A stretch of DNA of 64,000 nucleotides from Lentisphaeria bacterium (lineage in GTDB: Bacteria; Verrucomicrobiota; Lentisphaeria; Victivallales; Victivallaceae), in assembly GCA_017462015.1 (NCBI GenBank), contig JAFTRX010000078.1:140083-204082 (forward strand), read 5' to 3'. The position numbers and the translations under genes are program-made. The notes under the pieces were generated by a model that was given only the letters and a program-made list of their open reading frames with translations, did not search any database and was not told the origin of the DNA. Below are positions 36,709 through 45,497 of this stretch, piece after piece (position 1 is the stretch's first letter; every line of letters starts with the position of its first letter).

Positions 36709-37953
36709 TCAGCTCCGTTTTGAAGTGATATTTTTCTCATAGGCCTTGACTTCATCGAGGAAGTTCAAGCCGGAAGGAACACCGCAGCGTTCACAATACT
36801 CTTTCCAGATGGCAGTGAACGGCATGGTTTTAAGCTCTTCCATAATGCCCAGTCTGGTTCCGAAATCGCCGGAGTTTTCGGCGTTGCGGAGCAAATCTGC
36901 CGGTTCAAGCAGAGCAAAGAGCAGAGCTTTGTACATGTTGCGGGCGCCGATAGTCCATGCGGAGATGCGGTTGATCGAACCGTCGAAGTAATCCAGACCG
37001 ATATGGACGCGGCGGTCAAAGTTGTGCCGGATGATCTCCGAAGCGATGGATTGCAGTTCGGTATCCCAGCAGATCACATGATCGCTGTCCCAGCGGACAC
37101 CACGGCTGACGTGCAGAAGAATCTCATCAAGGACGAGCAGCGCGCTGGAAATTTTGTCGGAGATAACTTCCGTGGGATGGAAGTGACCGGCATCCAGACA
37201 GAGCAGTTTTTTCCGGGAGACGGCGTAACCCATGTAGAACTCATGGGAACCGATGGTGCAGCTTTCGGCGCCGATACCGAAGAGCTTGGACTCCACCGCA
37301 TCGAGGTTGTATTTGGTATCGACATCGGCGGCAAAGATGGCATCGAGAGACTCTTCCAGACGTTTACGGGGGGAGAGGCGGTCAAACGGGGTATCTTTGA
37401 AGCCGTCGGGGATCCAGACGTTGGTCACGCAGGGATCGTTGAGTTGTTTTCCGAATTCCGCACCGATTTTGCGGCAGTTGACAGCGTGTTCGATCCAGTA
37501 TTTGCGGACGGCAGCATCGGCACTGGACAAGGTTCCGTTGGCGGCGAGGGGATGGGCAAAGAAGGTGGGGTTGAAGTCCAAACCGAGCTTGTTTTTCTTT
37601 GCAAAATCGATCCATGAAGCAAAATGGGTGACATCAAGTTCGTTTCGTTCAACTTTTTTTCCTTCGGTATCGGCGTAGATGGCGTGGATATTGAGCCGTT
37701 TCGCGCCGGGAACGAGGGAGAGCATTTTTTCGATATCGCACTTCAATTCCTGGATATTGCGGGCGCGGCCGGGGTAATTCCCGGTGACAGCGATGCCGCC
37801 GTCAAGCTCGCCGGAATTTTCAAAACCGTTGACATCATCGCCCTGCCAGCAGTGGATGCTCACCGGGATTTTGTCGAGGCGCGCGAAAGCGGCTTCCACA
37901 TCCACACCGAGATCGGCATAAAAGTTTTTTGCTGTTTCAAAACATTTGCTCAT
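36709..37953 (-). CDS. rhaA: L-rhamnose isomerase
   Basis: Converts L-rhamnose to L-rhamnulose. 414 residues with the family's recognisable stretches: [17 protein letters not shown] near 30, [11 protein letters not shown], the metal-site segments WIPDGFKD and [11 protein letters not shown] (near 265), and VRWDSDHV near 300. First gene of a five-gene minus-strand operon; its partner kinase rhaB is 6 kb away on the other strand. A GGAG site is 8 bases before the ATG. Confidence 0.96.
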   Translation of the reverse strand: MSKCFETAKNFYADLGVDVEAAFARLDKIPVSIHCWQGDDVNGFENSGELDGGIAVTGNYPGRARNIQELKCDIEKMLSLVPGAKRLNIHAIYADTEGKKVERNELDVTHFASWIDFAKKNKLGLDFNPTFFAHPLAANGTLSSADAAVRKYWIEHAVNCRKIGAEFGKQLNDPCVTNVWIPDGFKDTPFDRLSPRKRLEESLDAIFAADVDTKYNLDAVESKLFGIGAESCTIGSHEFYMGYAVSRKKLLCLDAGHFHPTEVISDKISSALLVLDEILLHVSRGVRWDSDHVICWDTELQSIASEIIRHNFDRRVHIGLDYFDGSINRISAWTIGARNMYKALLFALLEPADLLRNAENSGDFGTRLGIMEELKTMPFTAIWKEYCERCGVPSGLNFLDEVKAYEKNITSKRS

Positions 37954-37997
37954 TTATGATTCTCCATTTTCGGTTAAATATAAATTTACACGGTAAC

Positions 37998-38026
37998 AAT
38001 ATAGCACTTCAACGCCGCTTTGTCAA
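37998..38026 (-). promoter_or_regulatory. Near-consensus promoter of the rhaA operon
   Basis: On the minus strand TTGACA (38026-38021), 17 nt, TATATT (38003-37998), 45 bp before the rhaA start. A match this good for a sugar catabolic operon suggests repressor control, but no operator palindrome stands out. Confidence 0.75.
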
Positions 38027-38044
38027 TAGTTTCACTGCAGTCTG

Positions 38045-38120
38045 GTGAAAAACAACCTGCGCGGCGCGTTACGCACGCGACTTTTTCAAAATCCGATTTT
38101 CTTCCGCTGAAAATATTGAG
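38045..38120 (-). repeat. Module B-like repeat in reverse orientation
   Basis: Read on the minus strand this has GTCGCGTGCGTAACGCGCC and the preceding GCGGAAGAAAATCGGATTTT stretch seen before module B at 19377 and 63871, but the GTTTTGC hairpin itself is missing. Confidence 0.5.
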
Positions 38121-38136
38121 AAAACAAAATTTCTGC

Positions 38137-38164
38137 TTGAAAATAATTTGTGTGGTGTTATATT
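38137..38164 (+). promoter_or_regulatory. Promoter of the M55 peptidase gene
   Basis: TTGAAA (38137-38142), 16 nt, TATATT (38159-38164), 40 bp before the GTG start. Confidence 0.6.
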
Positions 38165-38204
38165 CTTTCAGAATGCATATTTTTATTTGTAGAAAGGGAT
38201 CGTT

Positions 38205-38972
38205 GTGAAGATTTACATTTTTGCTGATATGGAAGGTATAAGCGGTATTGCCAACTCCACATTCGTGACCGCAGACGGTTCTCAATACGCCACCGGACGG
38301 AAATATTTGACCCGGGACGTCAACATCTGTGCGCAGGCATGTTTTGATGCCGGAGCGGATGAGGTCGTGGTCAGAGACGGTCACGGCGGCGGAGTCAGTA
38401 TTTTGTGGAGCGAACTTATTCCCAAAGTGAAGCTGATTCAGGGCGGAACTCCGGGACAGCGCTTTTTTGACATCGAAGGCAGTGACGGAATCATTCTGCT
38501 CGGTTATCACGCCATGGCGGGAACTCAACGGGCGCTGCTGGAACATACTTACTCCTCCAAGAGCATTCAGAATATCTGGATGAATGGTATCCGGGCAGGA
38601 GAGTTCGCCATAGATACCGCCATTGCCGGAGAGTACGGTGTTCCGGTGATAATGACCAGCGGCTGTGACAAGCTGTGTGCTGAAGCAAGAAAATTTCTGC
38701 CGCAGGTGGTCACTTGTCAGGTCAAGCGTTCCATTACCTGCCAGAGCGCGATGCTTCTTGCTCCGGCGGAGGCGGAAGCGTTGCTCAGAAAGCAGACCAT
38801 GAAGGCTGTTGAAAAACTTAAAAACGGTGAGATGAAACCCTATGTTAATCCGGAAACAGTTACCATCCGGACTGAATATATCGAGCGCTGTGAACCGGCA
38901 CTCTGTTTGGTTGCAGACCGTACAGTGGAACGTTCCGGAACCAGTGTGGAAAAAGTTTTCTTCGGATTGTGA
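38205..38972 (+). CDS. M55 family D-aminopeptidase (DppA-like)
   Basis: Zinc aminopeptidase family acting on D-amino-acid-containing peptides. 255 residues with the full ligand set of Bacillus DppA at the same positions: Asp8 and Glu10 (ADMEGISG), His60 (RDGHGGG), His102 (GYHAMAG) and Glu133, plus EHTYSS with His114. It starts with GTG preceded by AAAGGGA. Likely cytoplasmic, self-compartmentalising, and useful in recycling peptidoglycan D-Ala peptides (inference). A half copy of the long palindromic element begins 16 bp after its stop. Confidence 0.9.
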   Translation: MKIYIFADMEGISGIANSTFVTADGSQYATGRKYLTRDVNICAQACFDAGADEVVVRDGHGGGVSILWSELIPKVKLIQGGTPGQRFFDIEGSDGIILLGYHAMAGTQRALLEHTYSSKSIQNIWMNGIRAGEFAIDTAIAGEYGVPVIMTSGCDKLCAEARKFLPQVVTCQVKRSITCQSAMLLAPAEAEALLRKQTMKAVEKLKNGEMKPYVNPETVTIRTEYIERCEPALCLVADRTVERSGTSVEKVFFGL

Positions 38973-38988
38973 CTTTTTTGTATATCAG

Positions 38989-39084
38989 GTCCTCGACTGA
39001 AGATGAGTCCGCAGATTTGCCGGTAAGAAGCGCCCACGAGGCGCCGCCGCAGTTTAGATTTCTCACAAAAAATAAGACAACACC
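38989..39084 (+). repeat. Right-half palindromic element plus tail
   Basis: Starts exactly at the tip (GTCCTCGACTGAAGATGAG) and runs through GAGGCGCCGCC to the tail AGATTTCTCACAAAAAATAA ending ACAACACC. The same unit, one base shorter, is 39205-39299, so two copies lie 216 bp apart as a direct repeat. Confidence 0.85.
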
Positions 39085-39100
39085 CAAAAATATATAACAG

Positions 39101-39263
39101 AGAGTGTGATTTGTCAAGAATAAAAACAGTCGTTTGCAATCGGCGGATGGATCGTGCGGCAAGGTTGCAGGTAAATCAAGGCGAAGCTGAAGGAGTGGAC
39201 TATTGTCCTCGACTGAAGATGAGTCCGCAGATTTGCCGGTAAGATTGCCCACGAGGCGCCGCC
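39101..39263 (+). repeat. Leader module plus long palindromic element, copy 3
   Basis: 39101-39140 repeats the 40-nt leader of 7421-7460. 39142-39263 is a full 122-nt palindromic element with the tip GGAC-TATT-GTCC (39197-39208). In this copy the left arm CGTG faces CACG in the right arm, where copy 1 has CGCG facing CGCG. No gene is seen in the gap 38973-39414. Confidence 0.85.
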
Positions 39264-39320
39264 GCAGTTTAGATTTCTCACAAAAAATAAGACAACACCG
39301 ACTTTTTTGCGCATCAGAGC

Positions 39321-39349
39321 TTGTAAAAGTTGTTTGCAACTGCTATATT
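39321..39349 (+). promoter_or_regulatory. Promoter of the PSP1-to-rhaB operon
   Basis: TTGTAA (39321-39326), 17 nt, TATATT (39344-39349), placed directly after the repeat block. Confidence 0.6.
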
Positions 39350-39414
39350 GAGTGCGAGTATTTATAAGTGAGATGGTCAAATCGTCTCAAACGATTGGAG
39401 CTTTTATTACCGCT

Positions 39415-40344
39415 ATGGAAAAAATATTGTTCGTCAAATTGGAAAATGGTGCCACTTTAGAGGTGCGTGCCGCAGAGGAGCTGGCGCTCAAGGTCGGAGA
39501 TATATGTGTCTTCAACCGCGATTTTTACGAAGATCTGGGCGAGGTCGTCCGGGAATTGGACGCGCCGACCATGACCAGCCGGGTGGAGGAACTTCCGCAG
39601 GTTCTCCGGAAAGCCGGAAACAGCGAACTTGCCACTGCTAATGAGAATTGCCGTAAAGCGCGCAACGCCATGCCGACTGTCCAGCAGTGGATCGATCAGC
39701 TGGATTTGAAGATGAATCCGGTCAATGGTCATTACTCGCTGGATTGCAAATTGTTGACCGTGCAGTTTTGCGCTGACGGACGGGTGGATTTCCGTGAACT
39801 GGTCAAAGAACTTTCCCGGGCGCTGTCCACGCGTATCGAGTTGCGGCAGATCGGTGTCCGCGATGAGACCGGAATCTTCGGCGGCATTGCCGTCTGCGGG
39901 CGGCCGCTGTGCTGCAGTTCCTTTATGAAGGAGTTCAACTCCATCAATGTCCGTATGGCAAAAGAGCAGGATCTGGCGCTTACTCCCAGTTCAATTTCCG
40001 GAGTTTGCGGCAGATTGAAGTGCTGTCTCAAATTTGAACATGAGGGCTATCTGGAGTTGGCAAAAGAGATGCCGCGCAAGGGCGAAATGTGCGATACTCC
40101 TGCCGGAAAAGGCAAGATAACTGACCGCAATCTGCTGACCCGCAAAGTGGTTGTGACCTTTGAAACCGGTGTTTCCAAAAACTTTGCATTGGATGAGATC
40201 ACGCTGCTTAATGAACGGCGCGGCGGCGAAAACCGCCGTCCGGCTCATAACGGAAACAATCACGAAAATGCTTCCGGAAACAAAGGCGGTGAGCATCATA
40301 AAAAACATTCCGGTAAAAACAACGGGAACGGGACGCAAAAGTGA
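39415..40344 (+). CDS. PSP1 domain protein (RicT/YaaT-like)
   Basis: 309 residues from the ATG at 39415. The PSP1 domain (about 50-250) shows the cysteine clusters CGRPLCCSSF and SGVCGRLKCCLKFEHEGY of the family, which in Bacillus binds an Fe-S cluster within the RicA-RicF-RicT complex. The C-terminal tail (about 265-309) is low-complexity, rich in Asn, His, Gly and Lys. Start uncertain: an ATG at 39373 and a GTG at 39352 are also in frame. First gene of a seven-gene operon; the stop overlaps the next start. Confidence 0.85.
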   Translation: MEKILFVKLENGATLEVRAAEELALKVGDICVFNRDFYEDLGEVVRELDAPTMTSRVEELPQVLRKAGNSELATANENCRKARNAMPTVQQWIDQLDLKMNPVNGHYSLDCKLLTVQFCADGRVDFRELVKELSRALSTRIELRQIGVRDETGIFGGIAVCGRPLCCSSFMKEFNSINVRMAKEQDLALTPSSISGVCGRLKCCLKFEHEGYLELAKEMPRKGEMCDTPAGKGKITDRNLLTRKVVVTFETGVSKNFALDEITLLNERRGGENRRPAHNGNNHENASGNKGGEHHKKHSGKNNGNGTQK

Positions 40345-41282
40345 CCGGAAACGGAACAGCTGAATTGCTCCGGTTGGACAGTGCCGGATTTTTACCGGCA
40401 CCCGGGGAAAGCCGGGAGGAGTTCATACTCCGTTCGGAGGAGATCATCCGGGTTCATCGGGAGTTTGATGAATATATTGAACGCGAAGGCAGTGCGGATA
40501 TATTTGATTTTGTTACTGTAAAAAACAGTGACCGTATTGCACCGGAACTGGTCGATGATGTGGCGCGGCATACTTGGGAACTTTATGGTTTTGCGGTGCG
40601 GCATGTGCCCGGATTTTATCTGACGAAAGCTGTCGGTTTGCTTTGGGGCGGGTGCATGTTGAGCGATCCGGATGAAAATTTTTCCGTACTGCTGCTGCGT
40701 AATGCGTTCAAGAAAAAATCGCGTTTTTTGAGTTACACCCGGGATGAGCTGCTTGCTCATGAATTGTGCCATTCGGTACGGCAGAGTTTGTGCGAAATAA
40801 CGTTGGAAGAATATTTTGCCTATCAAACCGCGAAAAGTCCGTTGCGCCGCTATCTTGGAAACTGTTTTATCCGGGATTTTGATGCATTGCTGTTTGTCAT
40901 TCCCATGTTGTTCCTTCCGGTGGCGGAGGTGTTGAAAGCGCTTGTTTATCCGGAATTGCCGGTGTTGGCAGTGTGGATCCTTGCGGCGGTGTATCCGGTG
41001 TTTTTGCTGATGCGCAACTGGTGTTCGCGCCGGGTGGTCAACCGTGCCCGCACCGCGTTGAAAAGCTGTGGTGTGCGTCAGGTGGAAGCGGTGTTGTTCC
41101 GTTCCACGAAAGAGGAGTTGAAAGAGCTTGCCGGATTTCACGGCAAGCCGGAGATGTTCCGGCAGTGGGTGGACGTCCGGAAAGAGAAAGAGTTGCGCTG
41201 GCAGGTTATCTCAGCGCGTTTTATTGATGAAGATGAGTTTTGTATATTGGAGAAAGGAACTTGCAGCGATGAAGATAGCTGA
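40341..41282 (+). CDS. Membrane protein with HExxH metalloprotease-like motif, family unknown
   Basis: 313 residues. RDELLAHELCHSVRQSL near 135-150 contains HELCH, an HExxH zinc motif, followed 14 residues later by an EEYFAYQ that could give the third ligand. Two transmembrane helices (about 192-240, FVIPMLFLPVAEVLKAL and LAVWILAAVYPVFLLM) follow, then a charged C-terminal domain. The GTG start overlaps the PSP1 stop (GTGA). I do not recognise a named family; proteolytic activity is inferred only from the motif. Confidence 0.65.
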   Translation: MTGNGTAELLRLDSAGFLPAPGESREEFILRSEEIIRVHREFDEYIEREGSADIFDFVTVKNSDRIAPELVDDVARHTWELYGFAVRHVPGFYLTKAVGLLWGGCMLSDPDENFSVLLLRNAFKKKSRFLSYTRDELLAHELCHSVRQSLCEITLEEYFAYQTAKSPLRRYLGNCFIRDFDALLFVIPMLFLPVAEVLKALVYPELPVLAVWILAAVYPVFLLMRNWCSRRVVNRARTALKSCGVRQVEAVLFRSTKEELKELAGFHGKPEMFRQWVDVRKEKELRWQVISARFIDEDEFCILEKGTCSDEDS

Positions 41283-42312
41283 TGAATTGAAAGTTTTTGC
41301 CAACGGCAGCAGTTTTACCGCCTTTGCTGCGGGAGAATATGCGGTCGAAGCCGGTGGTGAAAAGGAGAATTTTTTCCGGTTGGGACGTATCAGTGCCGCC
41401 GGATTTTCCGGAGCGCTGGCGTTGCCGGAGAAGTTGCGCTGCCACCGGACAAATGATAATCTGTGTGCTGAATTTGACAGTGTCAATGTCATCCCTTTCG
41501 GATGTGAATATCGGGTCAAACGTCACTGGACAGTTTTCAGCAATATCGCCTTGCTCAACTGTGATATTGCTGCGGATAACGGCGGTGTGGTACGGGATTT
41601 GGAACTGGAGCCGGTGGAGTTTCTGCTCAAGGCGGAAAAAGTTGAGTTCCGTATTTACGGCGAGAATGCTGTCCGCACGGTAAATGCTCCGGAGGGAGAG
41701 CTTTATTCAGGAAGTGCCGCTGTACTGATGGTGCGGGTGACGGCGGCCGACGGTGCGCAGGCGGAATATATTTGCGGTGATGACATCTGGCGCCATCGCG
41801 GAGCGGAGAAGATTGCCGGAGCTTCCGCAGAGTACCGTATCGCTGTCGAAGATGGAAAGGTGGTTTTGACCCGGAAAGTTCTCATCACCCCGGACGAGGT
41901 GACAGTGGAAAAACGGCCGTGGAAGTTCAAAAGTATTTTCAGCTGGCGCACGCCGGGAAGCGTTACGGTTCCGGAGAGTGCCGGAGAAGAGTTTGCGCTT
42001 GAAGGTTGTTTTGCTTTCGCCTTCGCCCGCCGTGAAGTGCGTAAAGTGGTGCGCCGCACCGGAAAAGATGCGGTTCTGCTGTTGAAAGGGGAGTTTCCCC
42101 GGTTGTGCGATGATCCGGCGCATTTGGAGCGTCCGGCGAAGCATCCGGTGGAACATTGTGACCTCGGTGCCGCCGCCGCCGATTATCTGTGGGCGAACCG
42201 CGAGCTTGCCAAGCGGGGAAGTGTGATGGTGATGAAAGGATCAAGCATGCTTTACGGAGAAGCGGTGACCCTTGCCAATTTGAACAGTGTTCCAGTTTTG
42301 TTTGAGGAGTAA
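41269..42312 (+). CDS. Conserved-looking protein of unknown function
   Basis: 347 residues starting MKIADELKVFANGSS at the ATG 41269, 11 bases after AAAGGA and overlapping the previous gene by 14 bp. Sequence alternates in a way that suggests a mostly beta structure; there is no signal peptide, membrane helix or motif I can name. The operon neighbour YeaD-like protein is a beta-sandwich sugar enzyme, but I see no clear relation. It is coding, judging by length, codon use like its neighbours and tight operon spacing. Confidence 0.6.
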   Translation: MKIADELKVFANGSSFTAFAAGEYAVEAGGEKENFFRLGRISAAGFSGALALPEKLRCHRTNDNLCAEFDSVNVIPFGCEYRVKRHWTVFSNIALLNCDIAADNGGVVRDLELEPVEFLLKAEKVEFRIYGENAVRTVNAPEGELYSGSAAVLMVRVTAADGAQAEYICGDDIWRHRGAEKIAGASAEYRIAVEDGKVVLTRKVLITPDEVTVEKRPWKFKSIFSWRTPGSVTVPESAGEEFALEGCFAFAFARREVRKVVRRTGKDAVLLLKGEFPRLCDDPAHLERPAKHPVEHCDLGAAAADYLWANRELAKRGSVMVMKGSSMLYGEAVTLANLNSVPVLFEE

Positions 42313-42316
42313 AATT

Positions 42317-43213
42317 ATGACAGATGAAAAAACACTTGCCGCTTGCGGTGTTACCATAGACAATAATACTTTGCCGTTCCCGGTGCTGAATGTTGTAAAC
42401 AGTGCCGGAAATGCGAAAATTTCTCTTTACGGCGGTCACGTCCTTTCTTTCGCTCCGGCGGGTGAACGTCCGGTGTTGTGGATGAGCAGTAAGTCCGTAT
42501 TTGAAGTTGGTAAGCCCATCCGTGGCGGTGTTCCTGTTTGCTGGCCGTGGTTCGGACCTGCGGCGCAAGATGGGTTGCCGGGGCATGGATTTGCTCGTAT
42601 TTCCATGTGGAATCTTACCGGTGTGCGCAAACTTGCCGGTGATGCTGTTCAAGTTGTGCTTTCTCTGGATGAAAGTGCCTGCGATGCCGCGTTTTGCAAT
42701 ATAAAATTCCGTCTGGAACTTCTGGTAACAGTCGGCCGTGTATTGGAATTGGAGTTGCGGGCATTCAACACCGGAACGGCTGTTGAAACTTATCAGGCGG
42801 CACTGCACACTTATTTTTCCGTCAGTGAAGCTGAAAAAATCTCCATTCACGGTCTGGACAATGTTCCGTATACCGATAAAGCTCCGGAGTTTGCCGGAGA
42901 ACGCCGCGTGCAGTTCGGCGACCTTGATATCGACCGGGAGATCGACCGGGTATTTTGTCCCTCTTCCGGCAGTGTTGCAGTCTCCGATCCGGAGTTCCGG
43001 CGGACGATACGGGTGGAAAAATGCGGTTCACATTCCACTGTGGTGTGGAATCCGTGGATAAACAAATCCCGCGCCATGGCAGACTTTGGTGACAATGAGT
43101 ATCACCGTATGCTTTGCGTTGAGTGTGCCAATGTATTTGACGATGTCCGGGAAGTTGCTCCCGGCGGGATGACTGTTATGACTCAGAAAATCAGTGTGGA
43201 GAAGTGGGATTGA
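42317..43213 (+). CDS. D-hexose-6-phosphate mutarotase-like protein (YeaD family)
   Basis: Aldose-1-epimerase-fold protein, 298 residues. Family signatures: PIRGGVPVCWPWFGP near 78, GHGFAR near 98, ALHTYFSVS near 165, VVWNPW near 250 and RMLCVECANV near 275. It would interconvert alpha and beta anomers of sugar 6-phosphates. The start at 42317 follows GAGGAGT; longer in-frame starts lie in the previous gene. Located before hisA and rhaB. Confidence 0.87.
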   Translation: MTDEKTLAACGVTIDNNTLPFPVLNVVNSAGNAKISLYGGHVLSFAPAGERPVLWMSSKSVFEVGKPIRGGVPVCWPWFGPAAQDGLPGHGFARISMWNLTGVRKLAGDAVQVVLSLDESACDAAFCNIKFRLELLVTVGRVLELELRAFNTGTAVETYQAALHTYFSVSEAEKISIHGLDNVPYTDKAPEFAGERRVQFGDLDIDREIDRVFCPSSGSVAVSDPEFRRTIRVEKCGSHSTVVWNPWINKSRAMADFGDNEYHRMLCVECANVFDDVREVAPGGMTVMTQKISVEKWD

Positions 43214-43980
43214 GCGCTGAATTCCGTCCTTGCATAGATTTGCACGACGGCAAGGTTAAACAAATCGTCGGCAGTACGTTGGAATCTTGCGGCGCGGCGG
43301 CGCCCCGGACAAACTTTGTTTCGGAACAGCCGCCGGAGTATTATGCCGGACTTTACCGGAAAGATGCCCTTTACGGCGGACATGTCATCCAGTTGGGGCA
43401 GGGGAATCAGAGTGCCGCTGCCGCCGCGCTGGGAGCGTGGAACGGCGGCTTGCAGCTCGGCGGCGGTGTGAACGATGAAAATGCCCGCTTCTGGCTGGAT
43501 GCCGGGGCGGCAAAATTGATCGTCACCAGTTTTGTTTTTTCCGGCGGCGAATTCAAACAGGAGAAACTTGCCGCACTGCTCAAGATCACCGGTACGGAAA
43601 AACTGGTGCTGGATCTCTCCTGCCGCCGCACGGCAGAGGGCAAATATTTTGTTGTCACTGACCGGTGGCAGAAGTTCACCAAATTGGAGGTGACTCCGGA
43701 GACACTGGGGATGTTCTCCCGGTATTGTTCGGAATTTCTGATTCACGCGGTCGATGTGGAAGGCAAACAATCCGGAATTGATTGTGAACTTCTGGAGATC
43801 CTTGCCGGAGCTGCGGAACTTCCCTGCGTTTATGCCGGAGGTATCTCCACGTTTGCCGATATTGAAACCATTGAATGTGTCGGCCGCGGACGGATACACT
43901 ACACTGTCGGTTCGGCATTGGATATTTTCGGCGGAAAACTTTCCTACGATGAAGTTGTCCGCCGTTCAAAAAGAAGTTGA
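43210..43980 (+). CDS. hisA: Phosphoribosylformimino-AICAR ribotide isomerase, eukaryotic-type HisA
   Basis: Fourth step of histidine synthesis. About 256 residues; it begins SAEFRPCIDLHDGKVKQIVG, the start typical of plant and fungal HIS6/HISN3 enzymes, unlike the bacterial type, and has YAGLYRKDALYGGHVIQLG, LQLGGGVNDENA and YAGGISTFADI. The TTG at 43210 overlaps the previous TGA and is 7 bases after GGAG; a GTG at 43204 is possible. No other his gene is in the window; it sits inside a sugar operon. Confidence 0.92.
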   Translation: MSAEFRPCIDLHDGKVKQIVGSTLESCGAAAPRTNFVSEQPPEYYAGLYRKDALYGGHVIQLGQGNQSAAAAALGAWNGGLQLGGGVNDENARFWLDAGAAKLIVTSFVFSGGEFKQEKLAALLKITGTEKLVLDLSCRRTAEGKYFVVTDRWQKFTKLEVTPETLGMFSRYCSEFLIHAVDVEGKQSGIDCELLEILAGAAELPCVYAGGISTFADIETIECVGRGRIHYTVGSALDIFGGKLSYDEVVRRSKRS

Positions 43981-44002
43981 CTACTGATAAGGAGTATTGA
44001 TC

Positions 44003-45478
44003 ATGGGTAATTATCTGGCATTTGACTTGGGCGCATCCAGCGGACGCGCGATCATCGGAACTGTTGACAACGGTCAGCTCTCTTTGAAAGAGGTGCACCG
44101 TTTCGGCAATGGTCCGGTGGAAAAAGAGGGTTCTTTTTACTGGGATTATGACGCATTGACCGGTGAGTTGGTTTCCGGATTGAAAAAAGCGGTCGCCACC
44201 GGTGTTAAACTGGACGGCATCGCCATCGACACCTGGGGCGTGGATTATGTGTTTTTTGATAAAAAGAGCCGCAAAATGCGCCGTCAACCCTACAATTACC
44301 GGGATGAACGCAGTGTCGCGGCGGCAGAGAAGCTCTGGAAGAAGATCTCCAAAAGCGAGCTTTACCGCGCCACCGGCATCCAGTGTATGACTCTCAATAC
44401 CATCTATCAGCTTTGCGCCCATTACGAGCAGTTTCCGGAAGATTTTGCCGACAGCACCTTCCTGCCCATTCCGGATGCACTGGCGTTGGCACTGGGAGGG
44501 GATTTTACCGCTGAATACACCCACTGTTCCACCACCAATCTGCTTGATCCGGCGAGCCGCAACTGGCATTGGGAACTCATTGACAAGATCGGACTTCCCC
44601 GGAGTGTGTTCCCGGAAATCGTGGAACCCTGTTCCGGCAACGGCATGTTGAAAGCGGAACTTTGCGCCGGATTGGGTATCGCTCCTGTTCCCATTTTCAA
44701 GTGCGGTTCCCACGATACCGCAAGTGCGGTGCTGGCGGTTCCGGCTCCGGCCGATACCGAATGGGCGTACCTCAGCGCCGGAACCTGGGCACTGCTGGGG
44801 GTGGAAAGCGATGCTCCGCAGCTCAGCGAAGCATCTGAACTTGCCAATGTCACCAACGAAGGCGGTGTCGGAGGCAAGATACGTTATCTTACCAACATCA
44901 TGGGTTCATGGCTCTTTCAGGAGTTGCGCCGGGTGTGGAACGAAAGCGGAAAGGATCTTTCTTTCAACGACTTGGAACAAATGGCACGCTCAGCTGAAAT
45001 GGGTAAATACTTTGTTGATCCCAACTATTCAGGTTTTGCCGCGCCGGGGGATATGCCCGGTAATATCCGCAAGTTCTGCCGGATGACCGGACAGTGCGAA
45101 GATATGACCGACAGCGAAGTTGTCCGCGCGGTGTATGACAGTCTTGCTCTCTGTTTCCGGTGCAAATTGGAGATGATTGAAAAACTGCAGGGAGTTCATT
45201 ACTCCTGCTTGAATATCGTCGGAGGCGGCACCAAGGATCGCTTTTTGATGCAGCTTGCGAGTAACGCGCTCAACCGGAAAGTTATCACTGGACCGGTGGA
45301 GGCTACTGCCGCCGGAAATATTCTGGGGCAGGCGATTGCCGCCGGAGAATTGTCCGGAGTGGATGCCGCGCGGGAGGTCGTCCGCAACTCCTTTGAACTT
45401 GAGAGTTTCGAGCCGGATGCAGCTGAAGCGGAAAAATATCAGGCGGCGTTGGAACGTTTTTGCCGGGTGAAGGCGTAA
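44003..45478 (+). CDS. rhaB: Rhamnulokinase
   Basis: Phosphorylates L-rhamnulose at O1, the step after RhaA. FGGY-type sugar kinase of 491 residues: YLAFDLGASSGRAIIG (phosphate loop 1), IDTWGVDYVFFD, GSHDTASAVLAVP, LSAGTWALLGVE and NIVGGGTKDRFLMQLASNAL. AAGGAG lies 8 bases before the ATG at 44003. The aldolase for rhamnulose 1-phosphate is not in the window. Confidence 0.95.
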   Translation: MGNYLAFDLGASSGRAIIGTVDNGQLSLKEVHRFGNGPVEKEGSFYWDYDALTGELVSGLKKAVATGVKLDGIAIDTWGVDYVFFDKKSRKMRRQPYNYRDERSVAAAEKLWKKISKSELYRATGIQCMTLNTIYQLCAHYEQFPEDFADSTFLPIPDALALALGGDFTAEYTHCSTTNLLDPASRNWHWELIDKIGLPRSVFPEIVEPCSGNGMLKAELCAGLGIAPVPIFKCGSHDTASAVLAVPAPADTEWAYLSAGTWALLGVESDAPQLSEASELANVTNEGGVGGKIRYLTNIMGSWLFQELRRVWNESGKDLSFNDLEQMARSAEMGKYFVDPNYSGFAAPGDMPGNIRKFCRMTGQCEDMTDSEVVRAVYDSLALCFRCKLEMIEKLQGVHYSCLNIVGGGTKDRFLMQLASNALNRKVITGPVEATAAGNILGQAIAAGELSGVDAAREVVRNSFELESFEPDAAEAEKYQAALERFCRVKA

Positions 45479-45497
45479 GCTGTTGAAAGCATTGTTT

